Shown: positions 24,101-34,791, counted from the first letter of the stretch. The stretch: 64,000 nt of DNA from Hydrangea macrophylla (GCA_033977485.1 CM066988.1:71539169-71603168); one strand, 5' to 3'. Made by a program: numbers and translations. The notes: generated by a model not told the origin, from the sequence alone.

Positions 24101-26370
24101 CAGAAATCATTGACACATCTCAATTCAACTTCAAATCAAATATGCCTTCCCAACATAAACAGCCGTTTTACATTGGCAAACGTAAAGAAATTCACAAACT
24201 AAATTATTCCATTACTTATGTTGGAAACAAATTAGTTACTAAAATTAAGAAATATAAACATTTTCAAATCTTGGCCTGGAATTATGTCTGATTCCCATCA
24301 CTAAGCCAACCCCTTATAATGTGCATGATAAAACAAATTTGTTCTCCGGATTTCTCCAGCAATAATCAATGACAAAATAGTTCAAAAGTATACAGATCTC
24401 CTATCAAGAATGCGAACTGAGAAAAGAAAATAGAATCATCGTAACAGTTGTGGGGCTGGCCTCCTATTTTAAGTTTTTTAATAGACTGATTTGCTTTGGC
24501 GCAACAAAGGAAATAGTTACAAACAGGAGCCAATAGAATAGCATATGATGCTTTGCTTTTATAAGAAGATCCGTAACAAGGTCGAATTTTGCCCTTAGTC
24601 GTAATGTGTTATGTGGGCAGTTTCAATTTCAATTTTGGTCTAAAAGAACTCTCTCAATTTCATGTTGTACAGCATAAAATAGACCACAAAATATTAAAGC
24701 TCAAAGAGAGGAAGCAAACCCTCACAAGTCTAAAATAAAAGGTAACAATGGACGTGTATATGGTTCAAAGTCGCGGCATCTGACACCATCTCGGGAGGTT
24801 CAGAGGCGACTCGGTCAAGGCGTCGATTCTCGGTATCAGGCGATTCGTAGTGTATGCATAATTGAGATCTGCAGAATTTTGGGGAATTTTTTTTGAAAGA
24901 CATTAAGGACAAAAAATTGGTCTTATCAAATAGACAAAATTAACCACGTATAATATTGTTTATTCTTCAATAGTAGCATTACTGAACTAAGTATATGACA
25001 GGATTACACGATAATACGGCTATACTTTTTTAAAAAAATAATCCAAAAGTACTTACTTGTAACATATGCCAGATATGTAAAATTTAACCAACATCTTCCT
25101 TGTTCTATATAATTTCCCAACCACATCATGATAGAGATGAGAATATACTCTCTCGCTATATTTATACAATGGGTCACAATCGTGTCGGTGACCGACGATT
25201 TTGAAACAACTTGGGTAAGACATCTCTGTTGCAGATGATATTTTGAAACATGGTATAAGAAGATACTTAAAAGTCAGTAGATGTATAGCATTTTTTCATT
25301 GAGATCTTGCCTGTATCTTTTGCGTCCTCTCCCGATTGTTGCAAGGCGATGTGCAGTCACAGTTAGGGCGTCATTTGTAGAAAGCAACTTCTCTCTAGCG
25401 GTCGGCAAATCAACATCAGAGATTGGATGCAGTACGATTTCTCCATCACTATCTTCACCTTCACTTGATGAAAGCATGTATTCAACAGCAGGATCTCTGT
25501 CATCCCAGTCATCAAGCGAAGCAAAACCCTATAAAGCGATAAATGGAGACACATTAAAATGCATTCTAATCAGGCCGGATGTAGTGAGGGACAAGGGGGG
25601 GTAGCCCCCTTAAAATGCATTCTAATCAGGGGCGAATGTAGTATGGGACAAGGGGGCTCAAGCCACCCTTGATTTTAGAAAATTTTCTTATGTACCCTAA
25701 AAAAACCTATATTTACAACCCCTTTGAGTTTTGAAGTTCTACAATACAACCAAGTATGATATATTGAATTTCTTGGTCCCAATTTAAAGTAACAAGGTGC
25801 CATTTTGTTGTACATTTGGTGCCAATCATTATCAGCAGTAGTTTTTCAAATGTGCCAATTGTTAGTAATTTTTAGGTGCCATATGTTAGTTACAATTTTA
25901 TATTGGGTGGTACCAGGTCCCAAAGTGTTATAACTTTGATGTATGTATTCTACAATGGGAGAAGATTTCTTGAGTTTTGGTACTAATTGCTATAGTATTA
26001 GTTTATATCAGCTACACGAAAAAAAAAGTATAAGAAAACAATAAGGAAATAGGATTGAGAAAAAAGGGTTAAAATGAGAATTTTCAATTTTGTAAGTCAC
26101 TTTCCTTCCACTTTTTATAATTTTCCTATTCTACATTGAAAATACTACTTTCTAATGATATTTAAGTATGGGAGAGAACCCTAGCGAAATAGTTTTACTA
26201 CACGTTTGCTTTAATCTTTTCTTTCTGGTTTTTCCTTCTCTAAAACCCTCAAACCGAACGGAGCCTAAAGACCAAATTACTTAGCACTGTAAAACCACAT
26301 ACTGAATTCACCTCCACTGGATGTGTTATCACCGCAATCTCTAAAATATATGTGGGAGCATGGTGGGGGT

Positions 26371-26455
<85 letters not shown>

Positions 26456-27029
26456 TTTAACCTTTTTTCAAATTTCATGATCGGATACATAAACCAATAC
26501 ATCAAATACCCCAAACTGTTGAAGAATTTCAGGTCTTCATTTCTTTTCTGGTAATTTGCTAAAGCACACAAAAAAATTGTAACTAAATGCAATTTAAGCG
26601 GTTAAAGAACAGTAAATCAATACCTCATCCATAGCCCTAACTTGTAAAATTTCACGCCGCAATACATGTTTTCTTACACTTGATCCCGAGAACTGCACAA
26701 CAACAACAACTATCGATTTCAAATAAGCCATCTATACCGATCAATCAATCAATCCTCATATATATATATATATACATATAAAAAATACATACGCATATTC
26801 ATATGAAGAAGAACAAATATATTGCAATAATTTGTTGTGTAGTGATTGAGCAATATTTTTTTTTTACCTTGAGAGAGAAATGAGAGCAGTGTGGGCGACG
26901 GCGAGAAGTGGAATTAAACAAAACGCGAGTGGAAATTGGGAGTGTAGAGAGAGAAGAATGGTTGGGGGCTCGGAAAATCCCCGAATGAGAGACACAATGA
27001 AGATTTGAAGTTAAACACTGAGATCGCAT
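18141..27029 (-). CDS. MRAY: Phospho-N-acetylmuramoyl-pentapeptide transferase, plastid (MraY homologue), 8 coding exons
   Basis: Coding exons on the minus strand are 27029-26868, 26692-26624, 25528-25311, 23990-23540, 23208-23144, 21460-21267, 19657-19449 and 18323-18141. They sum to 1551 bp in one frame: 516 residues and a TAA. All junctions are GT-AG except intron 3 (GC-AG). The 54 residues of exon 1 contain no Asp or Glu and are rich in Ser, Arg and Thr, as in a chloroplast transit peptide. An acidic linker follows (about 90-120), then the multi-pass membrane enzyme. MraY signatures: [13 protein letters not shown] (about 227-239), the Asp pair D278-D279 in [18 protein letters not shown] (357-368), [12 protein letters not shown] (413-424) and MAPFHHHLE (476-484). 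The enzyme transfers phospho-MurNAc-pentapeptide from UDP to polyprenyl phosphate in the inner plastid membrane, part of the plant peptidoglycan pathway. The closest known relative by content is the Arabidopsis MraY-type gene (TRANS11). All catalytic residues look intact. Confidence 0.95.
18324..19448 (-). other. MRAY intron 7
   Basis: The donor GCAG/GTATTT and acceptor TGTAG/GTATCG keep phase 0. No element with defined ends was recognised in this 1.1 kb. Confidence 0.5.
19658..21266 (-). other. MRAY intron 6
   Basis: The donor is TCTG/GTCAGT and the acceptor TTCAG/ATCTT; an Asp codon is split between exons. The intron is noncoding. A block near 20860-21240 is rich in GGAAGG and CTTCCC words on opposite strands and can fold back, which suggests an old miniature element. 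Blocks beginning TTAGGGCCTG (19748) and TTAGGCCCCGCTTGG (19891) resemble MITE ends, but no partner ends were found. Confidence 0.5.
21760..22067 (+). mobile_element. TRIM-like miniature LTR element in MRAY intron 5
   Basis: Two direct repeats of about 74 bp lie at 21760-21833 and about 21994-22067. Both contain AAGCTTGATATA, CCCATTCTC and AGCTTAAGCTTTT and end in TTTAACA or CTTAACA. Between them lie a degenerate primer-site-like AATATCCGAGCC and GGTCTCGGGTTCGACTC. Short LTR, primer site and tiny interior match a terminal-repeat retrotransposon in miniature. No clean 5-bp target duplication is visible, so the edges are approximate. Confidence 0.55.
22068..23143 (-). other. Remainder of MRAY intron 5
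   Basis: AT-rich intronic DNA with several homopolymer A and T runs. No element ends were recognised. The donor is GCAT/GTATAC next to exon 5; a Met codon is split across this intron. Confidence 0.45.
23266..23474. mobile_element. Tourist-like MITE inside MRAY intron 4, 209 bp, TSD TAA
   Basis: The left end is GAGCCTGTTTGGGAA. The right end, reverse complemented, is GGGGCTGTTTGGGAGG. TAA flanks both sides (23263-23265 and 23475-23477). Without the MITE and one target copy the 331-bp intron would be about 119 bp, a usual plant intron size. The splice sites are untouched. Confidence 0.8.
23991..25310 (-). other. MRAY intron 3, a GC-AG intron
   Basis: The exon 3 end reads ATACAG/GCAAGATC on the minus strand; the acceptor is TTGCAG/GACTAA. 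Splicing here joins AG+G into an Arg codon and keeps the frame into [17 protein letters not shown] is the known consensus of the minor GC donor class. No nearby GT donor keeps the frame and the protein similarity. Confidence 0.75.
25549..25670. repeat. Tandem duplication near the acceptor of MRAY intron 2
   Basis: Two copies of a block of about 60 bp start TTAAAATGCATTCTAATCAG (about 25552 and 25611). They continue with GGATGTAGTGAGGGACAAGG in one copy and GAATGTAGTATGGGACAAGG in the other. The first copy ends only about 20 bp from exon 3. Confidence 0.65.
26371..26452. repeat. Compound (TG)n(AG)n microsatellite in MRAY intron 2
   Basis: About 41 bp of TG repeat is followed without interruption by about 41 bp of AG repeat. 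Likely length-polymorphic. Confidence 0.95.
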
Positions 27030-27187
27030 GGCTATAATTGTTCTTTTTTTTTTTTTTTTTATTAATGAAGAATGTCTAATAACGAAAAATGGAATTGGCT
27101 AAACCCTGAAGATATATATATCATATATGTAGATAGTATCAAGGTTATATAATGACTAAACAATTGATTAAAGAAGTCTGTAATATG

Positions 27188-27228
<41 letters not shown>

Positions 27229-27570
27229 TGAGGTATATTCTGAGCAGTGGAACTGTGAGAGAGAGTTAAGAGAGGAGAGATAGAGAGAGATGACATGGCA
27301 GGCGGAGGGAAGACCGGAAGAAGAGAGAACGTTGTGAGGGAATGACACGCTGTTTGTGGCGCGTAGATTTGGCTTTCAGGCGAGGTGAGGCTCTGTTTCA
27401 CTTTGCTATCAAAATCCCAATCGACATCACACTCTCTAACCAAAATCCTGTACTCTAGTAACCAAATATCCTGTAATTTAGTGGTAGGCGAACAAGACAT
27501 GAGGTGTTTTACAACATATCAAGTTGATATGTTGTGAGAAAAAAAAAACCGAATGTTCACTTTGTTCTTA
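27030..27570 (-). promoter_or_regulatory. MRAY 5' flank with GA repeat
   Basis: The region immediately upstream of the MRAY start codon has a T run at 27042-27060. A (GA)n tract at 27187-27224 reads CT-rich on the gene strand, a feature common in plant promoters. TATA-like ATATATA lies near 27112-27120. The transcription start was not determined and no other gene is seen. Confidence 0.45.
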
Positions 27571-28122
27571 ATGAGAGTTTTAGTGAAATTTCACAAAATT
27601 TTGCGTTTGTTTGGGTTGAAAAACTATGTTTTATAATTGATTTGTGAAATTTGATTTTTTTTTTATTTTTTATTTAAACAAAATATGCATTGTTTAATAT
27701 GAAAGAGAGAAAAAAAAAAAAAAACAAAAAACAAAAAACAAAAAAGGAGTGAAATTTCACTTGGCATATATGAATATTAAGTGAAATTTCACTGAACTTG
27801 TAATGAATATTAAGTGAAATTTTACTTAACTTGACATTTGAGGGACTTTTTAACAAAGTAAGTATCAATTTAGACCTTAAACTCTAGAGAATTACTTTTA
27901 GCGACTTTTAGGATTGTTAGTGAAATTTCACTTAACACACTAAGTGAAATCTCACTGAACGAGTACATGAATGTTAAGTTTAACTTCAAGTTTTTCATGA
28001 AGAATGCATGTACGGGTTCAGTGAATTTTCACTTAATATTTATGTATGCCAAATTTATATGTTTTAAGAAAAATAAAAATAAAAAAATACGAATAACAAT
28101 AAAGTCATTGCTACCTCATTAA

Positions 28123-28250
28123 GGTTTAGTTTGGCCCCCATTTTGGTGCTTCTCCTTTTTTAAAGCACAATTTCATCTTAATTTATTTGGTAACTAGTTT
28201 ATGAGCTTTGCAAAAATTGAACTTAGAATTTTTTTTGGGAGAGCTTTTAA
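28123..28250. mobile_element. Half-copy of the 17.5 kb Tourist-like MITE
   Basis: GGTTTAGTTTGGCCCCCATT, then TTGGTGCTTCTCC and TAACTAGTTTATGAGCTTTG, match the reverse complement of the right half of the MITE at 17545-17826. At about 28250 the similarity stops and the AGTGAAATTTCACT array resumes. Confidence 0.7.
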
Positions 28251-28650
28251 TATTTTTCATGTATTCAGTGAAATTTCACTTAACATTTTATGTATATCAA
28301 GTGAAATTTCACTTATTATTCATGTATGTAAAAACATGAAATTTCATTTAATATTTTTCATGTATTCAGTGAAATTTCACTTGATATTTTAAGTGAAATT
28401 TCACTTATTATTTATGTATGTAAAAACATGAAAATCTTTTTTCTCAAAACATATCAACAATAAATTTAAAAAAAGACGAATTTTAACAAGAATTCCTGCA
28501 TTTGTTTTGGTTGAAAATTTGAGTTTTATAATTAAATATGAAATTTGCTTATTTTAACAAAATATGCATTGTTTAAAAAAAAAAAAAAAAAACAAATCAC
28601 CATGCCAACATGAATATTTAGTGAAATTTCACTTAACTCATGAACATTAA

Positions 28651-28791
28651 AGCTTAGTTTGGCCCCCATTTTGGTGCTTCTTATTTTTTAAAGCACAATT
28701 TCATGTTAATTCATTTGATAACTAGTTTATGAGCTTTGCAAAAATTGAACTTAGGGCTTTTTTGGGAGAGTTTTTAAAAGCTCTAGAATTG
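28651..28791. mobile_element. Second half-copy of the same MITE
   Basis: It has the same right-half sequence as 28123-28250, extending slightly farther to AAAAGCTCTAGAATTGAG, where the palindrome array again takes over. Both half-copies break off at nearly the same place. Confidence 0.7.
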
Positions 28792-28889
28792 AGTGAAATT
28801 TCACTTGATATTTTAAGTGAAATTTCACTTAATATTTTATGTATATCAAGTGAAATTTCACTTATTAATCATGTATGTAAAAACATGAA

Positions 28890-29430
28890 AAAAAATTTTC
28901 TCAAAACATATCAACAATGGTACTAGTTTTGTAGCTCTCGTCGACACGATTCCAATGGTATAAAATTTGCGAAAAATGGAGCTGTAGGTCAAAAGTTATG
29001 GATGTTTAAAGTTTAAAAACATTTTTTCGAATTTGAAAATAATATGGTACAATACTCACACGGTGTGAGCACCCTGAGAGGAAACCGCGCGCGTGGCGCG
29101 CGTGGGTCGCGCGTGGTCACGCGCGTGTGGCGCGTGAATGTGCCGGCGGTTGAGGAAATTCAGCATGGAAGATTCTATGGTACGCGCACTCATACCGTGC
29201 GAGCACTAGCTGTCAATTTTTTGTCCTTTTTGGTAAGTCACTTACTAATTTGTACTTTAACTTAATAAATGGTGTACTGAGGTCCTTTTTGGTAAATGCC
29301 CCTTGAAAATTTTGTTATTGCGGGGAAGGATTTTATAGAGGAAGGATTTTCCCTAAAAATAGGGGTACATATTTACAAACAAAGAGTTTGTATTTATTTA
29401 GGATACCATGCCATCTCGATAATCGTGTCA
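28890..29430. other. Intergenic DNA with a GC-rich CGCG block
   Basis: No gene is seen. The block at 29086-29140 is dense in GCGCG (GGCGCGCGTGGG, CACGCGCGTG). It is flanked by two diverged copies of ATGGTACAATACTCACACGG / ATGGTACGCGCACTCATACC (about 29044 and 29178). The style resembles the GCGC-rich block in the LTR at 50709-50945, so this may be an LTR relic. Confidence 0.45.
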
Positions 29431-29435
29431 ATTAA

Positions 29436-29590
29436 TGTTTTTTTTTTTTTTTTTCCGTGTTTACCCCATTGGTAATGGGTTCGAAACTTCACATGGGTAC
29501 ATACAGGGGATTTGGCCAAAGCCTTTGGCCTCTCTAAGGGAGGACAAGAATTCGAAATCCCACAGAAGTCGTGTAAGTTAATTAGAGGAA
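29436..29590 (-). mobile_element. Possible SINE relic with poly(A) tail
   Basis: On the minus strand a box-B-like AGTTTCGAACCCATT (near 29480) is followed by a short segment and an A run (T run on the plus strand at 29436-29454). Box A is not convincing and no target duplication was found. Confidence 0.35.
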
Positions 29591-29841
29591 TGAATCTCAA
29601 GATGGACAATATCCAATTTGGTGTGAGTTTAGATCTTACAGCTAGCTTGCCTCCTTGATTTACTTGGTGCGTATGTTGTACGGTTGATGCACGTGCCCGG
29701 AGTTTTACTCCTTGTTTAACTATGATAAAACGACAACGTGTACAGATCTTGAAATCGATGAGGACAGGTTAGAGGGATTTGCCCACGTATTGAAAAAAAA
29801 AAAAGAAGACAAAGCACTCTCTCTCTCTCTTGTAATATTTA

Positions 29842-30682
29842 GGGTAAATATCATCACTGACCTCCCCTGAGGTATGACCTAATAACAGAACCATCTCTTA
29901 AGTTTTTGAGTAATCTCAATGACCTCCCTTATTTTTAAAAGTTTGTATCACTCACCTTCCTTCCATTAATGACGATTAAACAGAAATTGATGAAATTTTG
30001 TGATGTCAGCAATTTTTCAAAGTAAAATGATATTATTGACCTTATATTTTACTAACTGATTAAAGCGTTGGTTGGTTCTTGGGTTTAGAAAATGGAAAGA
30101 AAACTAGGAGGGAAGTTATTTCCCTTGTGTTTTCTTTGTATTTTCCTTCATGCTTAAATAACATAAAAATAAAATAAAATTTCTAAAATATAATTGTAAT
30201 AATATAAGAAAAATGAAGGAAAATCACTTACAACATTCAAATATTTAATTTATTTATCAACTTATTCTTTTTTCTTGTCTATTTTCCTCATCATTTTTCT
30301 TATTAGCCAAACAAAGAAAAATATTTTTCTCATTATAAATTTTTTTTTACCTCACTACATTCAAAAACTAACCAAAGCCTAAAATAACCTCACAAACTTT
30401 TGTGAAGTGACATTAATGCCCTTAAATTAGGTATTTCATTTTGACAAATGTGCCCACACATTAAAATAAAAAATATATATATATATATTTGTCTTTTGTA
30501 GAACATCAATTTATTATATTTATTTTGTAATAAATAAGTGAGGACAATATATTAATTTTAATTGTCAAATTAACACCGTTATTTGTCACTTAGTTAGAAG
30601 GGAGGTCCCTGATATTATTCAAAACTCAAGGGAGATCTTTGATATTATGTCATACCTCAGGGGGGGTCAGTGATATTTACCC
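29842..30682. mobile_element. Mutator-type nonautonomous element (MULE MITE), 841 bp, 9-bp TSD
   Basis: TAATATTTA flanks both sides (29833-29841 and 30683-30691), an exact 9-bp duplication as made by Mutator-like elements. The ends GGGTAAATATCATCACTGAC and, reverse complemented, GGGTAAATATCACTGACCCC begin imperfect terminal inverted repeats of about 95 bp. The interior is AT-rich with no transposase reading frame. Confidence 0.88.
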
Positions 30683-30691
30683 TAATATTTA

Positions 30692-31490
30692 TTAATCTTT
30701 TAGCACCCAATTTGGCTTATTTTTGTTTTAGCTAAATTTTGATTACTAGGTATCATTATATAAGAAATTACTTTACCACAAATCTGAATCCCTGCAGAAT
30801 GTTTGATTTATGAGTGAATTCTAGTTGGGGCAAGAAAAATGCAATAGAAAAATTGCTAAATACCTAAGGTACCCTTTGGGGCTAAAATAAATTATGAGCT
30901 AAGATTCAGATTGTCATGTCTCTAAAATTGCAAGGTAATAAAAAGATAATGGCTTAAAACTAAAAATTGATTGGATATTATCAAGAAAAAAGATTAATAA
31001 AATAAATTAGACATAAATATGATTCAACAATTTTATATGCCTATAAATAATTTTGAATATTTTTTTTATAATATAAATGCATATAAATATTTATTGAAGT
31101 TTCATTCGCAATAGGTTAAAACTGCTTCATGACCTGACATATAACATTACATATATAAGAGCTAGTTTAGATATTATAAAATTATTAATACCTAAATTAT
31201 TAAGTGATTGAGGGTTTGAATCACTTATATAAAATAACTATTTCCATTTTATACGAACCGAAAGATGAAATAGAAATGGACCAAAATCTTACCATTGAGT
31301 AGCGATCGAAAGGGGTGGAGAAAGCTAAAAGCCAAAGAAGGCGGTTGCAGCGAAGACGTCGTTGCCATGGACGATTCTTAATTTGTATGGACCTGTTAGT
31401 GGAGAGGAGAGGAGAGGAGAGGAGAGGAGGCGTCGTTGCTATGATTCTGAGGCGTCATTGCGCTTTGAATGGTGTGGAAGAGTAGATGTA
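30692..31490. other. AT-rich intergenic DNA
   Basis: No gene, element end or repeat was recognised, apart from a short GGAGA tandem repeat at 31399-31428. Confidence 0.45.
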
Positions 31491-31498
31491 GATATAAT

Positions 31499-31692
31499 TA
31501 GGGGTGTAAATCGGTCGGTCAGTCAGTCGTTTTTTTTTTTTGGTATTTGAAAACCGACCAATAAGGATGTAAATCGGTCGATTTTTAGGGGTTCGGTAGG
31601 TTTTGCGATCAATTTTAACTTGTACATACATTTAGAAAATCGACCATTCAGTTTTCAGTTTGATCGGTTTTGGATTTTTTCTTACACCCCTA
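31499..31692. mobile_element. hAT-type MITE, 194 bp, TSD GATATAAT
   Basis: The ends TAGGGGTGTAAATCGG and, reverse complemented, TAGGGGTGTAAGAAAA share 11 bp. The flanks carry the exact 8-bp duplication GATATAAT (31491-31498 and 31693-31700). The interior repeats CGGTCGGTC and its reverse complement, comparable with the subterminal words of autonomous hAT elements. Confidence 0.88.
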
Positions 31693-31921
31693 GATATAAT
31701 AGATGGGTCAAAGATGATGGGGTGTTAATAAAATTTACCTTTACTTTTAACATTTTGTCCTCATTTTGTACCGGGATCAAATTTTACTAAAAGAGTTTCA
31801 TTAAATGGTAGGTGTAGGAGCAAAATAGGTGGGTGTTAATAGAATTCTTTTAAATCAATCCAAATCTACACCAATTGGACCATACTAAAGCAAAAAAATG
31901 ACATTATTTTCTATTGGATTA

Positions 31922-32080
31922 ATGTTGTGCTTCTAAAATCTCCATCTCAAATGATGTGGTAGTGGGCCCATTGACAATAATAATAGGACCACTTCAACAT
32001 CATCCAATCAAAATCCAGTGGACCCATTGCCACATCATTTAGAATGAGAATTTAGAATTAGAATTTGAGAAGTATAGCAT
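31922..32080. mobile_element. MITE with long inverted repeats, probable TA target
   Basis: The ends ATGTTGTGCTTCT and, reverse complemented, ATGCTATACTTCT begin inverted repeats of about 60 bp that include AAATGATGTGG and GGGCCCATTG / GGGTCCACTGG. TA lies on both sides (31920-31921 and 32081-32082). There is no coding capacity. Confidence 0.6.
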
Positions 32081-32307
32081 TACTTTTTTTGACTGACCTA
32101 CAGTAGGCTATCGGTTTAATTGTCCAATTTAATTAGCAATAAGTCTTTTGGGCACAAAGGCTTATAAATAAAATCCACAAACATAGTGGAATATCTATGT
32201 GACAAGTGGATCCAACAACTTTAACGAAGACTAAACCCAACAACCTAACCCACCTTAGTTTGTGTCTTAATCTAGCCTATTTCTCTCTCTTTAGCTAACG
32301 TTCAGCC

Positions 32308-32312
32308 CCCCC

Positions 32313-32373
<61 letters not shown>

Positions 32374-32382
32374 ACTCACACA

Positions 32383-32429
<47 letters not shown>

Positions 32430-32431
32430 AT
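32308..32431. repeat. Compound C, CT and CA microsatellites
   Basis: A run of C (32308-32324) is followed by (CT)n to about 32373, then (CA)n to 32425. It lies in intergenic DNA 125 bp before an LTR. Confidence 0.95.
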
Positions 32432-32556
32432 CTGCTACCCTCGTCTCCACCACATTGTCAGAATCCCCCTCCCTTCCCCTAACTGGCCTCCGGAGCTCCT
32501 TCCTCTTAAAGCTCTTCAAATCCGGCTACCTCTTCAATCAGCATCGAAAACACATA

Positions 32557-34774
32557 TGTAACACCTGCTTCTGCGATTAATTGCTAATCATGATATAGGC
32601 ATGCATTAGCATAATTAATTGGTGCTTACTAACACATGTTTAAGTGAGTTTTAACTAACTAGTTGATTATGGGTGTCCAATTTGGGAACCCAGTATTGGC
32701 CAATGTGGCAGTCCCAAATTAGGACATGAGTTGAGAAAGTTCCATTGTGATGGGACAAAGTTGTGGAATCACCCTTATGTGCATAAGTGTTTATTAAGCC
32801 ATATGTGAAATAATATATATATATATATGTTGATTAAATACATTGTTGATTGTTAGAGACCATTTGTGCGGTCATTTGGGATACCTTTGTGAGAGTGAAA
32901 TGAACATTTTATAAAATTAGTAGGCTAATTAGTAATTTCATAAAATTATGTGGGACCACTTATGGGACCCATGCGAGACATAGACAAATACCCACTTAAG
33001 TTTGGAGGATTAAATAGTTAGTAATAACACTAGTTGGGGGTAAAATAGCAAATAACCGGAAACGGGTAGGTTTCATAACGAAACATCAAAAACTATATGT
33101 GAGATGTGAATCAAAGTAAGAGATACATATCTCTTCTTCTTCATTTTTCAGTCGGTTAGAAAGAAAAGAGGGGTGGGTTTCGTCGGAGCTCTACGACGCC
33201 GATTGACGGGCCGTTCAACTTCCAATTTCAATTCTAAGACCAGATTTGGACTCGTAGAGGTGAGTTCTACGTTTTGGTACTGATTTTATTGAGTTTAATT
33301 GTTGAAATTTTTAAGACCCACTTTGGAGCGGTAATCCGTAGTTTGTCGAATTCATGTATAATTTTAACCCGAAGTACATTTGGGCTTTAATTTATTAACT
33401 AGGAGCGAATTACAAAGAGGTGAGTGGTTTCAATCTTGTTTTTGAATGAGATTCATGTTCCTGTTCTTTGGATGTTAATAGCATACCTATTTAGCTGAAT
33501 TACTCATGTTTAGCTATGATTTGTGAAAAGCATGGTGATATGGTTATGTGAGCATGTTTAGTTGCCTATTTGGGTCAAAGGAAAGCTTATATGAATCCGC
33601 CATGAGATTGCTCCGTGGTGACAACCACTTGTTGCCGACAATGGCATTAGACCGCATGTTTGGCGTGGGTCATTGGCTTGTGCCGTGAACTATTGGGGGA
33701 GTCACAGAGTTACGGGTAGTAGTGGAGGAAATACTTGCTTATCCGGAGACCATTATTATTTGTTAAGTTGAATATAAGCATTGATATGTCATCCGTGTGC
33801 TTGGTTGATATCTTTCACTAAGCATATAGCTTACATATTGTAGTGGTTATTGAATAACCATTGTAGGTGAGCACGACGACAGGAATCTGGGGAGATGAAC
33901 TTGGGGATTCGTGGAGTTCGGGAAGCTTGTAAATGTAGTGGCTTCATGTATATAGTTATTTTTTAGCAAATCTTATGGTTTGGTGTAAAATACGAGTTTG
34001 TGCTAAAACTTGGAATTATGTTAGCTTTGGTTTAATCTCAAGACTTGTGTAAATGTTGTAACCGAAGCTTAGAATGTTGTTGATACCTTTCAAACTCATG
34101 TTTTGTGGTTTGGAGTATATTTGGTTGAGAGTTAAGTTCATAATCATGAGTTTTGTTTGGTTTTGTGAAAATTGGGAATTCATGAGTGTTGTAGCATTTT
34201 GGAGATCTTGTTTAATGTTTAAAACATGTTAATATATCTTGGGAATGGTTTGGAATGGTTTTAGAATGGTTTTGAAGTGGTTTGGAAAGTTTCATGAAGT
34301 GGGTTGGTTTTGGTGTAGTTGGGAATCTGCAGAACAGGAAAAACTACTGTCAAAGTAAGTTCTGCAGAATCCAGATCGATCCGGGTCTTGGGCGAATTGA
34401 TCCGGTGTATCTAGAGAACCAAAAATGAGGTTCTGTTAAAATCGGATCGATCCAGTTTTGGGGCAGATCGATCCGGTTTTGGGGCAGATTGATCCACAAG
34501 TTATTTTGCTGTCTGTCGACTTTCACAGAAACGAGCATAACTCTCTCTAGAAAACTCGGTTTCGTACGCCGTTTTTTGCGTTGGAACCCGGAATCAAAAA
34601 CCTATCTTTTGGTATAAAATTTGATATATTTTATTAAAGACCATTTTTCCATTGGTCTAACATATTGGTATAAATGTGCTTGTTTTCCCTCTTTTCATTC
34701 GTAACTTGTTGTTTGAAGGCCTTGGTGGCATGCCATATGTCCTAGGTTCACATGTGTGAATCTGATGCGTGATA
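32557..34774 (+). mobile_element. 5' LTR of chromovirus E2, about 2.2 kb
   Basis: It starts TGTAACACCTGC and ends GATGCGTGATA, followed by a primer-binding site. Ordered blocks match the E1 LTR (2200-8610), including AGCATGGTGATATG, TATTTGGGTCAAAGGA, TGAATAACCATTG and CCTTGGTGGC(A/G)TGCCA. The final A of the expected CA end is preceded by T, so the terminal dinucleotide is TA in this copy. Confidence 0.85.
34374..34496. repeat. GATCGATCC word array in the E2 LTR
   Basis: Five related words occur: GATCGATCC near 34374, 34445 and 34466, and ATTGATCC near 34397 and 34489. Several are followed by GGTTTTGGGGCA. It holds the same relative position as the CAGTCGACTG array in the related E1 LTR, but the word differs. 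Confidence 0.75.
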
Positions 34775-34779
34775 TTTAG

Positions 34780-34791
34780 TGGCATCAGAGC
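34780..34791 (+). other. Primer-binding site of E2
   Basis: TGGCATCAGAGC, one mismatch from the standard initiator tRNA-Met site, lies five bases after the LTR end. Confidence 0.82.

Larger units (their letters stand above)
27590..28870. repeat. Array of AGTGAAATTTCACT palindromes upstream of MRAY
   Basis: The 14-bp palindrome AGTGAAATTTCACT, often extended to AAGTGAAATTTCACTT, recurs about a dozen times with irregular spacing. Copies lie near 27750, 27781, 27921, 28268, 28301, 28367, 28391, 28619, 28792, 28817 and 28849; variants near 27592, 27815 and 27945. Spacers often contain TATGTATGT and ATATTTT. Two MITE halves are embedded in it. It lies 0.6-1.8 kb upstream of the MRAY start codon. 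Confidence 0.88.

Noticed and set aside
26341..26592. Open frame through the TG/AG microsatellite
   Set aside because: The Ser-Leu and Thr-His runs come from the dinucleotide repeat inside MRAY intron 2.
27674..28926. Short ORFs with repeated SEISLNI
   Set aside because: They translate the AGTGAAATTTCACT array; palindromic repeats yield the same peptide on both strands.
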